This document shows positions 1 through 6,588 of a DNA stretch of 7,289 bases, in pieces (the first letter of the stretch is position 1; the number at the start of each line of letters is the position of its first letter). The notes below the pieces were generated by a model. That model saw nothing but the letters and a program-made list of their open reading frames with translations, ran no database searches and had not been told where the DNA came from. Origin of the DNA: Planctomycetota bacterium (GTDB lineage Bacteria > Planctomycetota > Phycisphaerae > Sedimentisphaerales > Anaerobacaceae); the NCBI GenBank assembly GCA_022567055.1, contig JADFHU010000271.1, positions 1 through 7,289 of the forward strand, written 5' to 3'. A program made the position numbers and the translations under genes.

Positions 1-1096
1 GCTCGTCGTTGCCGATCGCCATGGGCTTGATCCTGCCCTCCTGGCCTGGTTCGGGAATGAGTTCCGTGGCTCGGCGATCCACGATCAGCGTTGCCCGCGT
101 GCCCACGAACATCATGCCGTTGGGACGATTCCTTCCCTCGGGTCGGGCGCCGTGATGCGGCAGCCCTCGGGTCAGACGGGCCATCGACCCAAAGCTGTTC
201 AACTCCAGGGCTTCGTAACTCATGATCCATCCCGGGTACTCGTAGGTCGCCTGCATCACGTCGGGGTGGTCCCCCAGGCCGCCCAGACAGTAGCGATAGG
301 CGGCGGCATAACAGGAGGTGGGAGTGTCACTGCCCATGATCTGATGGACACTGTCGAAACGATGCACGCCATAGTCGGAAACGCGGCCGCTGGAGTAATC
401 GGAGAAGGACCGGTAGGTGCCGCCATGGCGTTTCGGATTGTAGGGGACCCAGGGGGCCGGTCCCAGGTAGAAATCCCAGTCCATGTCCGCGGGCGGATCG
501 CCATCGGGCGCGGTACCGATGCCCTCGGGCATGGTATTCGAGTAATTCCAAACGGACACGAAATGCACTTCGCCGATCTTGCCGCCCTGGACCATCTCAG
601 CGGCGCGCATGATATGCGGCGCGGAGCGATGTTGGGTGCCGGTCAGGAAGACCAGCTCCGGATGCTTCTTGCTCGCCGCAATAATGGCCAGCCCCTCCTG
701 AATGGTGTGCTCTATCGGCTTCTCGCAGTAGACGTGCTTACCCGCCTCCAGAGCGGCAATAGCGGGGATGGCGTGCCAGTGATCGGGCGTGCTGACCAAC
801 ACCGCATCCACGTCTTTCATCTCCATGACCCTGCGAAAGTCCTTGACGATCCTGGCGCGTCCACCCAGGCGCTGCCTGGCCCGCTCTGCGTTTCTCCCGT
901 AGACATCGCAGACGGCAGTGAATTCTACGCCGTCGATCTTGTCGATCTCGCTGGCCACATAGGTCCCCCGCCCCCCACAACCAATCAAGGCCACTCTGAC
1001 GCGGCCGCTCGCGCCATAGACGCGACGGGTCGAATCGGCCGTCACGACGGCCGCTCCGGTGACCGCGGCTCTCTTTAAAAACTCTCTTCGTCTCAT
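1..1096 (-). CDS. Tat-exported Gfo/Idh/MocA-family oxidoreductase, 3' end cut by window edge
   Basis: Read on the minus strand from ATG at 1096, the frame stays open for about 365 codons and runs off the left edge. The N-terminus is a twin-arginine signal (RRREFLKRAAVTGAAVV, residues 2-18). A Rossmann nucleotide-binding motif follows, GCGGRG at 39-44, with an acidic end to strand 2 (CDV, 63-65). TPDHWH at 103-108 and EKP at 125-127 are family hallmarks; Lys126 is the usual catalytic lysine. The second domain has DWDFYLGPAPW (206-216) and DYGVHRFD (241-248), the D-x-G-x-H-x-x-D catalytic region. The family uses tightly bound NAD(P) to oxidise or reduce sugar hydroxyls. Export by Tat with folded cofactor is known for glucose-fructose oxidoreductase of Zymomonas, so a periplasmic site is inferred. 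The gene lies 57 bp downstream of the sugar isomerase on the same strand, so the two are probably co-transcribed. The family is certain; the substrate is unknown. Full-length relatives are about 400-450 residues, so some C-terminal part is missing here. Confidence 0.93.
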   Translation of the reverse strand, partial: MRRREFLKRAAVTGAAVVTADSTRRVYGASGRVRVALIGCGGRGTYVASEIDKIDGVEFTAVCDVYGRNAERARQRLGGRARIVKDFRRVMEMKDVDAVLVSTPDHWHAIPAIAALEAGKHVYCEKPIEHTIQEGLAIIAASKKHPELVFLTGTQHRSAPHIMRAAEMVQGGKIGEVHFVSVWNYSNTMPEGIGTAPDGDPPADMDWDFYLGPAPWVPYNPKRHGGTYRSFSDYSSGRVSDYGVHRFDSVHQIMGSDTPTSCYAAAYRYCLGGLGDHPDVMQATYEYPGWIMSYEALELNSFGSMARLTRGLPHHGARPEGRNRPNGMMFVGTRATLIVDRRATELIPEPGQEGRIKPMAIGNDE

Positions 1097-1100
1097 GTGC

Positions 1101-1105
1101 ACCTC
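1101..1105 (-). promoter_or_regulatory. ribosome binding site for the Gfo/Idh/MocA gene
   Basis: On the minus strand, GAGGT lies four bases before ATG at 1096. This is a good Shine-Dalgarno match and places the start exactly in front of the Tat signal peptide, which settles the start codon. Confidence 0.6.
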
Positions 1106-1153
1106 ATTCCAATGAAACCGCGTGTTTGTTTTAGAAATCCGGGGAAGGTCTCC

Positions 1154-2215
1154 CTAGAGGTTCAAGTGCTTCGATGCGTAGGCCAGGCACTTCCGGTTGA
1201 TCTCCTCTTCCAGTTTGACCTGCTCCGCCAGGGGCAGTGGACTCACACTCAGCAAGGATTCTCTAGGCCTCCCCTGGCTGCGCGCACAGCGCAGCGCCCG
1301 GGCAAGGTCGGAGGGCGGGACATTTTCGAAGGTGGCCCAGTACTTTTCGGTCAAACAGGGCACCTTTAGAGGATCACGGGTCGACATCTCCAGGTTGAAG
1401 GAGATATCCGGCTTGGCCGCGCGGAGAATCCGGACGATCTCGGCCAGATCGATGATGCCCTCACCGAGCGGGATATCCGCCAGCAGAAATCCGTCTTCGT
1501 ATTCACAGAGCGCCATATCTTTCAGATGGACGCTGAAGGCCCAAGGTGCATAAGCCTTGGCGACCTCCAAGGGATCTTCAAGCAGCGCCACGCTGTTGTT
1601 GGTGTCCACACAGACGCCCACGTACTCACTGTCGAGTCGCTTGAGCATGGTTAGCATCTGCTCGATGCGAAAGTCTTTGTGATTCTCGATGGCCAAGGGC
1701 ATCTCGTGCTGAGCAGCGACCGGCTCGGCCAACTGCAGTGACTTCCACGAGCGCCGGGCAAATGCCTTATACTGCTCGAGCGTATCGTAATCCTCATAGC
1801 GTCGCCCGCCGATGGCCACACGGACCACCTTCGCGCCCGCTCGTTTGGCGGCAAAAAGATTGGCCCCAAAGCGTTCAGCACCCGAGGCCTCCCGCGGCAA
1901 ACGCGCCGTCCCCACGATGAACATATTGTTCGTCTCGAGATAGCTGCGAATATCCTTGGTCTGCGATTCGTCCGGTTGACCGATAGTGCACTGAACGCCG
2001 CCGGCGCCCATGGCATGGCAATACTTCAGATAATCCAGAGGACTTCCCAGTCGCTTGGGCACGATGCCGGCCCGCTCGGCCCTGCGACGAATGGCCAGGG
2101 CAAAGTCAGCAATGCCGAGTTTTGCCGTGGGTGAAGCCGCCTTAGAGATTGAAGTGGGGAAGGTCGTGGCTGCCAAGCCTCCGACTGCCGAATAGAGGAA
2201 TTGCCGACGATTCAT
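1154..2215 (-). CDS. Tat-exported sugar phosphate isomerase/epimerase-like TIM-barrel protein (AP endonuclease 2 fold)
   Basis: A complete gene of 353 residues. It starts with a twin-arginine signal (NRRQFLYSAVGG, residues 2-13, hydrophobic to about 19, Ala-rich cleavage region near 26-27). The rest fits the xylose-isomerase-like / AP_endonuc_2 TIM barrel. Candidate metal ligands in the order used by D-tagatose 3-epimerase relatives are Glu177 (AIENHKD), Asp204 (CVDTNN), His230 (SVHLKD) and Glu276 (NLEMSTRD); the Asp-to-His spacing of 26 equals that of the known epimerases. PLGEGIIDLAEI at 249-260 is the typical G-x-G/D-x-x-x-I segment. Family members isomerise or epimerise keto sugars or open ring compounds with a divalent metal; some AP_endonuc_2-fold proteins have no proven activity. 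It is the first gene of the minus-strand unit, with the oxidoreductase downstream, as in ycjR/ycjS-type keto-sugar clusters. A weak GGAG sits ten bases before the ATG. The family and export are well supported; the substrate is not known. Confidence 0.9.
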   Translation of the reverse strand: MNRRQFLYSAVGGLAATTFPTSISKAASPTAKLGIADFALAIRRRAERAGIVPKRLGSPLDYLKYCHAMGAGGVQCTIGQPDESQTKDIRSYLETNNMFIVGTARLPREASGAERFGANLFAAKRAGAKVVRVAIGGRRYEDYDTLEQYKAFARRSWKSLQLAEPVAAQHEMPLAIENHKDFRIEQMLTMLKRLDSEYVGVCVDTNNSVALLEDPLEVAKAYAPWAFSVHLKDMALCEYEDGFLLADIPLGEGIIDLAEIVRILRAAKPDISFNLEMSTRDPLKVPCLTEKYWATFENVPPSDLARALRCARSQGRPRESLLSVSPLPLAEQVKLEEEINRKCLAYASKHLNL

Positions 2216-2257
2216 AACGCTTCAACTCCGAGACCTAAAGTAACGACGGACGGCAAT

Positions 2258-2284
2258 CCTATACATGATCCCGAAAAAAGTAAA
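2258..2284 (-). promoter_or_regulatory. weak candidate promoter for the minus-strand sugar unit
   Basis: Minus-strand reading gives TTTACT (2284-2279) and TATAGG (2263-2258) separated by 15 bases, about 42 bases before the isomerase ATG. Each box matches four of six sigma-70 consensus bases and the spacer is short. The position is right for the divergent unit, but the match is weak and the host's promoter consensus is unknown. Confidence 0.22.
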
Positions 2285-2342
2285 GCATGGCCTGTAGATA
2301 AGCCTCACCGAATGCATTATGGCCCGCTTGACGGAGTCTTGC

Positions 2343-2393
2343 AGGTCCGGCCAGACCTCGGTAAGCTAGGCCAGACCGGGGTCATTTTGACCC
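2343..2393. promoter_or_regulatory. candidate operator cluster in the divergent intergenic region
   Basis: This stretch carries several repeated half-sites. GGCCAGACC occurs at 2349-2357 and again at 2369-2377, exactly 20 bp apart, about two helical turns. AGGTC (2343-2347) and GACCT (2354-2358) form an inverted repeat with a 6-base centre. GACC-GG-GGTC (2374-2383) and GGGTCA-TTT-TGACCC (2379-2393) are further inverted repeats. The cluster lies between divergent genes of related function, about 130-175 bp from the isomerase start and 110-160 bp from the dehydrogenase start. This fits binding of a dimeric regulator controlling both arms. The repeats are seen directly; the operator role is inferred, and no regulator gene is present in the window. 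The last inverted repeat is not followed by a T run on either strand in a way that suggests a terminator. Confidence 0.4.
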
Positions 2394-2502
2394 TGTTCGT
2401 CATCGACTGTCCCGGAGTCTGTGCACGGGTTGGCTGAAATTCTGGTTTTTGGGGCTTTTACTACAGTGTGTTCTGTTCCTTAAATGGCGAGCTAATGCGT
2501 CT

Positions 2503-5010
2503 ATGTTGAACTCAAACCTCCTAGTAAAAGTCAAGCATCTCCAGATCGTTCTGTTGTCCCTGTTGAGCCTGGGGGCCTGCTCCCTACCGGCCGCGCCGCC
2601 GGCGCACATGAACATCAAAGAAGGCTTCAACGTGGAACTGATCTACACGGTGCCCAGGGAAGAGCAGGGTTCGTGGGTCAGCATGTGTGTGGATGACAGG
2701 GGACGCCTGATTGTCTCCGACCAGTACGGCGGGTTGTATAGGGTGACCGTGCCACCTCCAGGCCACGAGGGGAGCGCCCAAGTGGAGAAGCTGGAGGTGA
2801 ACATGGGCCATTGTCAGGGCTTGCTGTATGCCTTCGACAGTCTCTACGCCACGGTCAATGGCAAGGAACACGGTGGGCGTGGCCTTTACCGTCTGGAAGA
2901 TAGCACTGGCGACGACCAGTTTGACAAGATCACGCTGCTCAAGAAATTTCAGGAGCAGGGAGGGGAGCATGGACCGCACGCCGTGGTGCTGGGGCCTGAT
3001 GGCAAATCGATTTATGTGGTGGTGGGCGATCAGACGGCACTGCCGGAGTATGATGTTTCCCGGGTGCCACCGGTCTGGCAGGAGGACCAGTTGCTGCCAC
3101 GGATCTATGGTCGTGGCTTCATGAAGGGCGTTCTGGCGCCTCGGGGCTGGATTGCCAAAACCGACCCGGAAGGCAAACACTGGGAGATCATCGCCACCGG
3201 TTTTCGCAATGAATACGATGCCGCCTTCAATCGCGAGGGCGAGTTGTTCACTTTTGACGCCGACATGGAATGGGATCTGAACACGCCCTGGTACCGTCCC
3301 ACCCGCGTATGCCACGTAGTCAGCGGGGCTGAATTTGGCTGGCGAAATGGATCCGGCAAGTGGCCGGTCTACTATGCCGACAGCCTGCCGCCCGTGGTAG
3401 ACATCGGTCCAGGTTCGCCCACCGGCGTCTGCTTTGGCTATGGCGCCAAATTCCCTGCCAAGTACCAGGAGGCCTTCTACATCAGTGACTGGAGCTATGG
3501 TAAGCTCTATGCCGTACACCTGAAGCCGAAGGGGTCCACCTACGAGGCAGAGTTTGAGGAGTTCCTCTCAGGATCGCCCTTGCCCCTGACGGACCTGGTG
3601 GTGAACCCCGCGGACGAGAGCCTCTACTTTGCCATTGGTGGACGCCGCGTTCAGTCGGCCCTTTACCGTGTGACCTACACGGGAAACGAATCCACCGAGA
3701 GATCCCTGCCGAACAGGGCCGGTGCGCAGCAGCGTGCCCTGCGTCACCGGCTGGAGGCACTCCACGCCAGCGGGCACGCCGAGGCGGTTGAGGTAGCCTG
3801 GCCGCAGTTGAAGCATGCAGACCGCTTTGTTCGCTATGCGGCGCGGGTCGCCATGGAACACCAGGATCCCGCCGCATGGCAAGAGAAGGCGCTTGGTGAG
3901 CAGGACAGTGACGCGGCCCTGGCCGGCCTCATGGCCCTGGCCCGGGTCGGGGACAAGTCGTTACAGCCGCGCATACTCGAGGCGCTGGCCCGCATCGACT
4001 ACCAGAAACTCAGCACCGACCGCAAGTTGGAATTGATCCGCATCTTTGCCTTGACCTTCATCCGCATGGGGGCTCCGGATGAAGCCCCACGGAAAGAGCT
4101 CATCGCTCGCTTCGATCCCGTGTTTCCCGCCCACACCCGAGAACTGAACAGTGAACTCTGCATGATGATGGTTTATCTTCAAGCCCCCGGTACGGCGGCC
4201 AAGGGGGTTGCCCTGCTGGAGAAGGCCCCCACCCAGGAGGAACAGATCGACCTGGCTCGCTCGCTACGCCTGCTGCGGGTCGGCTGGACCCCCACGCTTG
4301 CAGAGCGTTACTTCTCCTGGTTTCACAAGGCCGCCCACTATCGGGGCGGGGCCAGCTTCGGTAAATTTGTGGCGTATATTCGCAACGATGCCTTGGACCG
4401 ACTGAGTGCTGCCGACAAGTTGAGGCTCAAACCGATTCTCGATGCCTCCCCGGAGCCTGCGATACCCACAGGATTCGTGGCCGCCATGGAAATCTTGGGG
4501 GCGCGCGACTTCTCCAAGGAGTGGACGGTGGCCGACCTGGCCCCCAATCTGCAATCCCTCCAAGGCCGTGATTTTGACCGGGGTCGTTCGATGTTCGGCG
4601 CCGTGGGGTGCTTCAACTGTCACCGTTTCGGCACCGATGGCGGTTCGGTCGGGCCGGACCTGACGGGGGCTGGCGGCCGCTTCAGCGCACGCGACCTGCT
4701 CGAATCCATCATCGAACCCAGCAAGGAAATCAGTGACCAGTATGGGGCCATCACCATCACCATGATTGACGACACTCAGATCGTGGGGCGCATCGCCAAT
4801 CTCAGTGGGGATGGAGTGAGTGTCATGACCGACATGTATGACCCAGGCCAGATGCAGAAGGTGGATCGAAGGCAGATCAAGTCGATCGAGCCCTCGAAGG
4901 TCTCTATGATGCCCTCAGCCCTGCTCGACATGTTGAAAGAGCAAGAGATACAGGACCTGCTCGCCTATCTTCTGTCCCGTGGAGACCGGAATCACGCCAT
5001 GTTCAGGTAG
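2503..5010 (+). CDS. PVC-type heme-binding membrane-bound dehydrogenase lipoprotein (beta-propeller, helical repeat, cytochrome c domain)
   Basis: 835 residues from ATG at 2503. That start puts a hydrophobic stretch (residues 13-25) before a lipobox, LGAC, with Cys26 followed by Ser, so an outer-membrane lipoprotein is predicted. An in-frame TTG at 2449 would add 18 residues before the signal and has no ribosome binding site. Residues about 33-395 form the glucose/sorbosone-dehydrogenase-like six-bladed propeller; GFRNEYDAAFN (from 233) and DADMEWD (from 252) followed by TPWYRPTRV are hallmarks of the TIGR02604-type domain. Residues about 400-680 are helical, HEAT-like. Residues about 690-832 are the TIGR02603-type heme domain: CFNCH (Cys703, Cys706, His707), GPDLTGAG, IIEPSKEISDQY, and SMMPSALLDML with Met803 the likely distal heme ligand. 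The family is widespread in Planctomycetes and Verrucomicrobia and is thought to oxidise sugars or related compounds and hand electrons to heme, but few members are characterised. It diverges from the Tat-exported sugar enzymes, which suggests a shared periplasmic role. Confidence 0.93.
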   Translation: MLNSNLLVKVKHLQIVLLSLLSLGACSLPAAPPAHMNIKEGFNVELIYTVPREEQGSWVSMCVDDRGRLIVSDQYGGLYRVTVPPPGHEGSAQVEKLEVNMGHCQGLLYAFDSLYATVNGKEHGGRGLYRLEDSTGDDQFDKITLLKKFQEQGGEHGPHAVVLGPDGKSIYVVVGDQTALPEYDVSRVPPVWQEDQLLPRIYGRGFMKGVLAPRGWIAKTDPEGKHWEIIATGFRNEYDAAFNREGELFTFDADMEWDLNTPWYRPTRVCHVVSGAEFGWRNGSGKWPVYYADSLPPVVDIGPGSPTGVCFGYGAKFPAKYQEAFYISDWSYGKLYAVHLKPKGSTYEAEFEEFLSGSPLPLTDLVVNPADESLYFAIGGRRVQSALYRVTYTGNESTERSLPNRAGAQQRALRHRLEALHASGHAEAVEVAWPQLKHADRFVRYAARVAMEHQDPAAWQEKALGEQDSDAALAGLMALARVGDKSLQPRILEALARIDYQKLSTDRKLELIRIFALTFIRMGAPDEAPRKELIARFDPVFPAHTRELNSELCMMMVYLQAPGTAAKGVALLEKAPTQEEQIDLARSLRLLRVGWTPTLAERYFSWFHKAAHYRGGASFGKFVAYIRNDALDRLSAADKLRLKPILDASPEPAIPTGFVAAMEILGARDFSKEWTVADLAPNLQSLQGRDFDRGRSMFGAVGCFNCHRFGTDGGSVGPDLTGAGGRFSARDLLESIIEPSKEISDQYGAITITMIDDTQIVGRIANLSGDGVSVMTDMYDPGQMQKVDRRQIKSIEPSKVSMMPSALLDMLKEQEIQDLLAYLLSRGDRNHAMFR

Positions 5011-5131
5011 ACGGCATCCTGTAGTAAAACATCAATGGCAAGAAACTGTTCGTTTTTGCTGTGGGAATTCGGCCTGAACGGACGACGTAAATAGTTAGTA
5101 AGCGTCTTTAACGGAACGATTAGTGATGGTG

Positions 5132-5163
5132 ACTGCCATGCGGCCCGTAGGATTGCAGGCAGT
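5132..5163 (+). other. possible hairpin upstream of the coiled-coil lipoprotein gene
   Basis: ACTGCC (5132-5137), a bulged A, and TGC (5139-5141) pair with GCA (5155-5157) and GGCAGT (5158-5163) around a 13-base loop, giving nine base pairs. No T run follows, so it is not a typical intrinsic terminator for the upstream gene. It lies 53 bp before the lipoprotein ATG and could be a leader structure or a protein site. The rest of the 206 bp gap (5011-5216) shows no clear terminator or promoter; an imperfect repeat, AACGGACGA at 5077 and AACGGAACGA at 5110, is the only other pattern. Confidence 0.25.
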
Positions 5164-5203
5164 GACTACAAACAGGGATGTTCATGTAGGAATTGATATT
5201 GGA

Positions 5204-5208
5204 AAGGA
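5204..5208 (+). promoter_or_regulatory. ribosome binding site deciding the lipoprotein start
   Basis: AAGGA lies eight bases before ATG at 5217. It supports this ATG over the in-frame TTG at 5193, which would place the site inside the coding sequence. Confidence 0.6.
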
Positions 5209-5216
5209 TCTCCACC

Positions 5217-6164
5217 ATGTATAAAACCAACACGCCAACGACTCTCTCAATGCTGAAATCGCGATTTGCCCTCTTTGTGACCCTTGGTCTGGCCTGTCTC
5301 ACGATGGGGTGCAGCCAGACAAACGCCTTGAAGGAGCAGCAGATCACTCTGCAAGAGAGCGTCGAGTTCAATACTGAAAAGGCCGCCTCTCTGCACGCCA
5401 AAATGGTGCAACATCAGCAGGACATGGACACGGCCCTCGGTGCCATTCTGAAGGAGCAGCGCATCCTTAAGAGCCGTCAAGAAGGGCTGCAGCAGTCGGT
5501 GGCCAGCGTTTCTATCCACGCCGAGAGCATTGCGGGACGAATGCAAACGCTCTCGGAGCAACTCAGCGCCCTCTCGACCCAGTTCGAGGAAGGGCAACAA
5601 CTCATGGCCGCCAACTATGAGAGTCTCTCAGAAAAACAGAGCTCACACCAGGACGCCATTCACAGCCTCGAACGGAGCCGTGAGACCCTAGCGTCCGACT
5701 TCATGTCATTGCAATCCGAGCAGGTCTCGCTCTCGGGACTGGCCGACAACAACCGCAAAGAGATCGGGGCCCTGGCCCTCACCTCTGAAGCCACAGACCA
5801 GGCCGTCAAGGAACTGACGAAACTTTCGGACAGCCACCATGAAGAACTTCAGACCCTTTCCACCGGCGTCGATCAAAGGGCGGCTACCCTTACGAGTATC
5901 CAGGAGGACGTGCAGCAACTTGCGCTGAACATGCAAAACATGCAGACAAGTCACGCGCAAAACAAGCAGCTATTCCTGGAACGGAGCGAGGAGCTGCTCG
6001 ACATGATTAAGGGGTTCCAGGCAGATCACAGCCAGTGGCAGGAGCGTCTCTCTTCTCTGCAGCAAGAGATTGGACGCGTGCGCGACAGCACCAGCACCTT
6101 GGACGACAAGGTCGGCAAACTCGAAGAGCTCGACCAAGTGGAAGAGGTTGCCACGCGGGAATGA
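5217..6164 (+). CDS. coiled-coil lipoprotein of unknown function
   Basis: 315 residues from ATG at 5217. The N-terminus has basic residues (Lys14, Arg16), a hydrophobic core (17-28) and two possible lipidation cysteines: Cys32 in LTMGC, followed by Ser-Gln, and Cys27 in LGLAC. Cys32 is preferred because Gly precedes it and a polar mature sequence follows at once. The mature part has no proline and no further cysteine, is rich in Gln, Glu, Ser, Leu and Ala, and shows continuous heptad-like spacing of Leu/Met/Ile, so a long alpha-helical coiled coil is predicted, possibly with brief breaks at DNNRKE and STGVDQ. Only one Trp (SQWQE) and one Tyr occur in the mature protein. No enzyme motif is visible. 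Such rods attached to the envelope can act as spacers or scaffolds, but that is only an analogy. The next gene begins 31 bp downstream, so co-transcription is likely. I do not recognise a named family. Confidence 0.8.
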   Translation: MYKTNTPTTLSMLKSRFALFVTLGLACLTMGCSQTNALKEQQITLQESVEFNTEKAASLHAKMVQHQQDMDTALGAILKEQRILKSRQEGLQQSVASVSIHAESIAGRMQTLSEQLSALSTQFEEGQQLMAANYESLSEKQSSHQDAIHSLERSRETLASDFMSLQSEQVSLSGLADNNRKEIGALALTSEATDQAVKELTKLSDSHHEELQTLSTGVDQRAATLTSIQEDVQQLALNMQNMQTSHAQNKQLFLERSEELLDMIKGFQADHSQWQERLSSLQQEIGRVRDSTSTLDDKVGKLEELDQVEEVATRE

Positions 6165-6195
6165 CACGAAACCCTATCTAATGGGACGGGTCCAC

Positions 6196-6588
6196 ATGAA
6201 CACCTATGACCGTCTCTTTGGAAGTGGACCGGGGGGAATTGGCGTCAGTCTTGCGCTATTTGCGATGGCTTGGAGGCTGGAAGCCCGCCTGGGATTGCCG
6301 GCCATCATCGATAGCGACGTCCTCCGTTGGACGGTTTTTGCGGCGCGCCTCATGGCCGCTGCGGGCCTTGCCGCCTGGTCCTTCAAGTCCTTGCCTATGG
6401 GCTCGCGCGGCGTCCTCCTAGTCACAAGTGGCCCCTACAGATACGTGCGGCACCCGCTCTATGCCGCCCTATTGTCCTGCTTTAACTTGGGGCTGGCCGT
6501 ACTACTGAACTCTGTTCATATAATGCCCGCCAGAAACGCTCGCCCTAGACTGGAAACGGATCCGGAAGATGTCTGCAATCAACTGTGA
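6196..6588 (+). CDS. C-terminally truncated isoprenylcysteine carboxyl methyltransferase-like membrane protein
   Basis: 130 residues from ATG at 6196, preceded by a G-rich GGGACGGG; an in-frame ATG at 6181 would add five residues but lacks a ribosome binding site. Three hydrophobic segments are visible, about residues 12-24, 47-62 and 92-107. LVTSGPYRYVRHPLYAALL at 75-93 is the signature of the ICMT / phospholipid-methyltransferase-like family, which uses S-adenosylmethionine to methylate lipid-linked or membrane substrates. In that family another membrane stretch and a conserved region with paired Glu and FG-x-x-Y-x-x-Y complete the SAM and active site. Here the frame instead ends in a polar tail, ARNARPRLETDPEDVCNQL, with no such motif, and the other two frames do not supply it. 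The last 20 bases overlap the start of purU. It is therefore either a decayed gene or an unusually short member, and enzyme activity is doubtful. Confidence 0.7.
   Translation: MNTYDRLFGSGPGGIGVSLALFAMAWRLEARLGLPAIIDSDVLRWTVFAARLMAAAGLAAWSFKSLPMGSRGVLLVTSGPYRYVRHPLYAALLSCFNLGLAVLLNSVHIMPARNARPRLETDPEDVCNQL

Noticed and set aside
152..1078. Long plus-strand open frame of 308 residues
   Set aside because: It is antisense to the Gfo/Idh/MocA gene, whose minus-strand frame carries the Tat signal, GxGxxG, EKP and the D-x-G-x-H-x-x-D motif. The plus-strand translation shows no recognisable domain.
2379..2393. GGGTCA-TTT-TGACCC as an intrinsic terminator
   Set aside because: The three-base loop is in range, but the stem is only six pairs, no T tract follows on either strand, and no gene ends nearby on either side; both flanking genes start from this region.
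2449..2502. Upstream TTG start adding 18 residues to the heme dehydrogenase
   Set aside because: No ribosome binding site precedes it, and the extra residues would bury the lipoprotein signal. ATG at 2503 gives a normal-length signal peptide ending in LGAC.
2584..3519. Minus-strand open frame of 311 residues
   Set aside because: It lies entirely inside the propeller domain of the heme dehydrogenase in antisense. The plus strand carries clear family motifs; the minus translation does not.
6070..6195. Extended N-terminus for the ICMT-like protein
   Set aside because: The frame is open here only because it overlaps the end of the lipoprotein gene in another frame. The residues are not membrane-like, and the ATG at 6196 is better placed.
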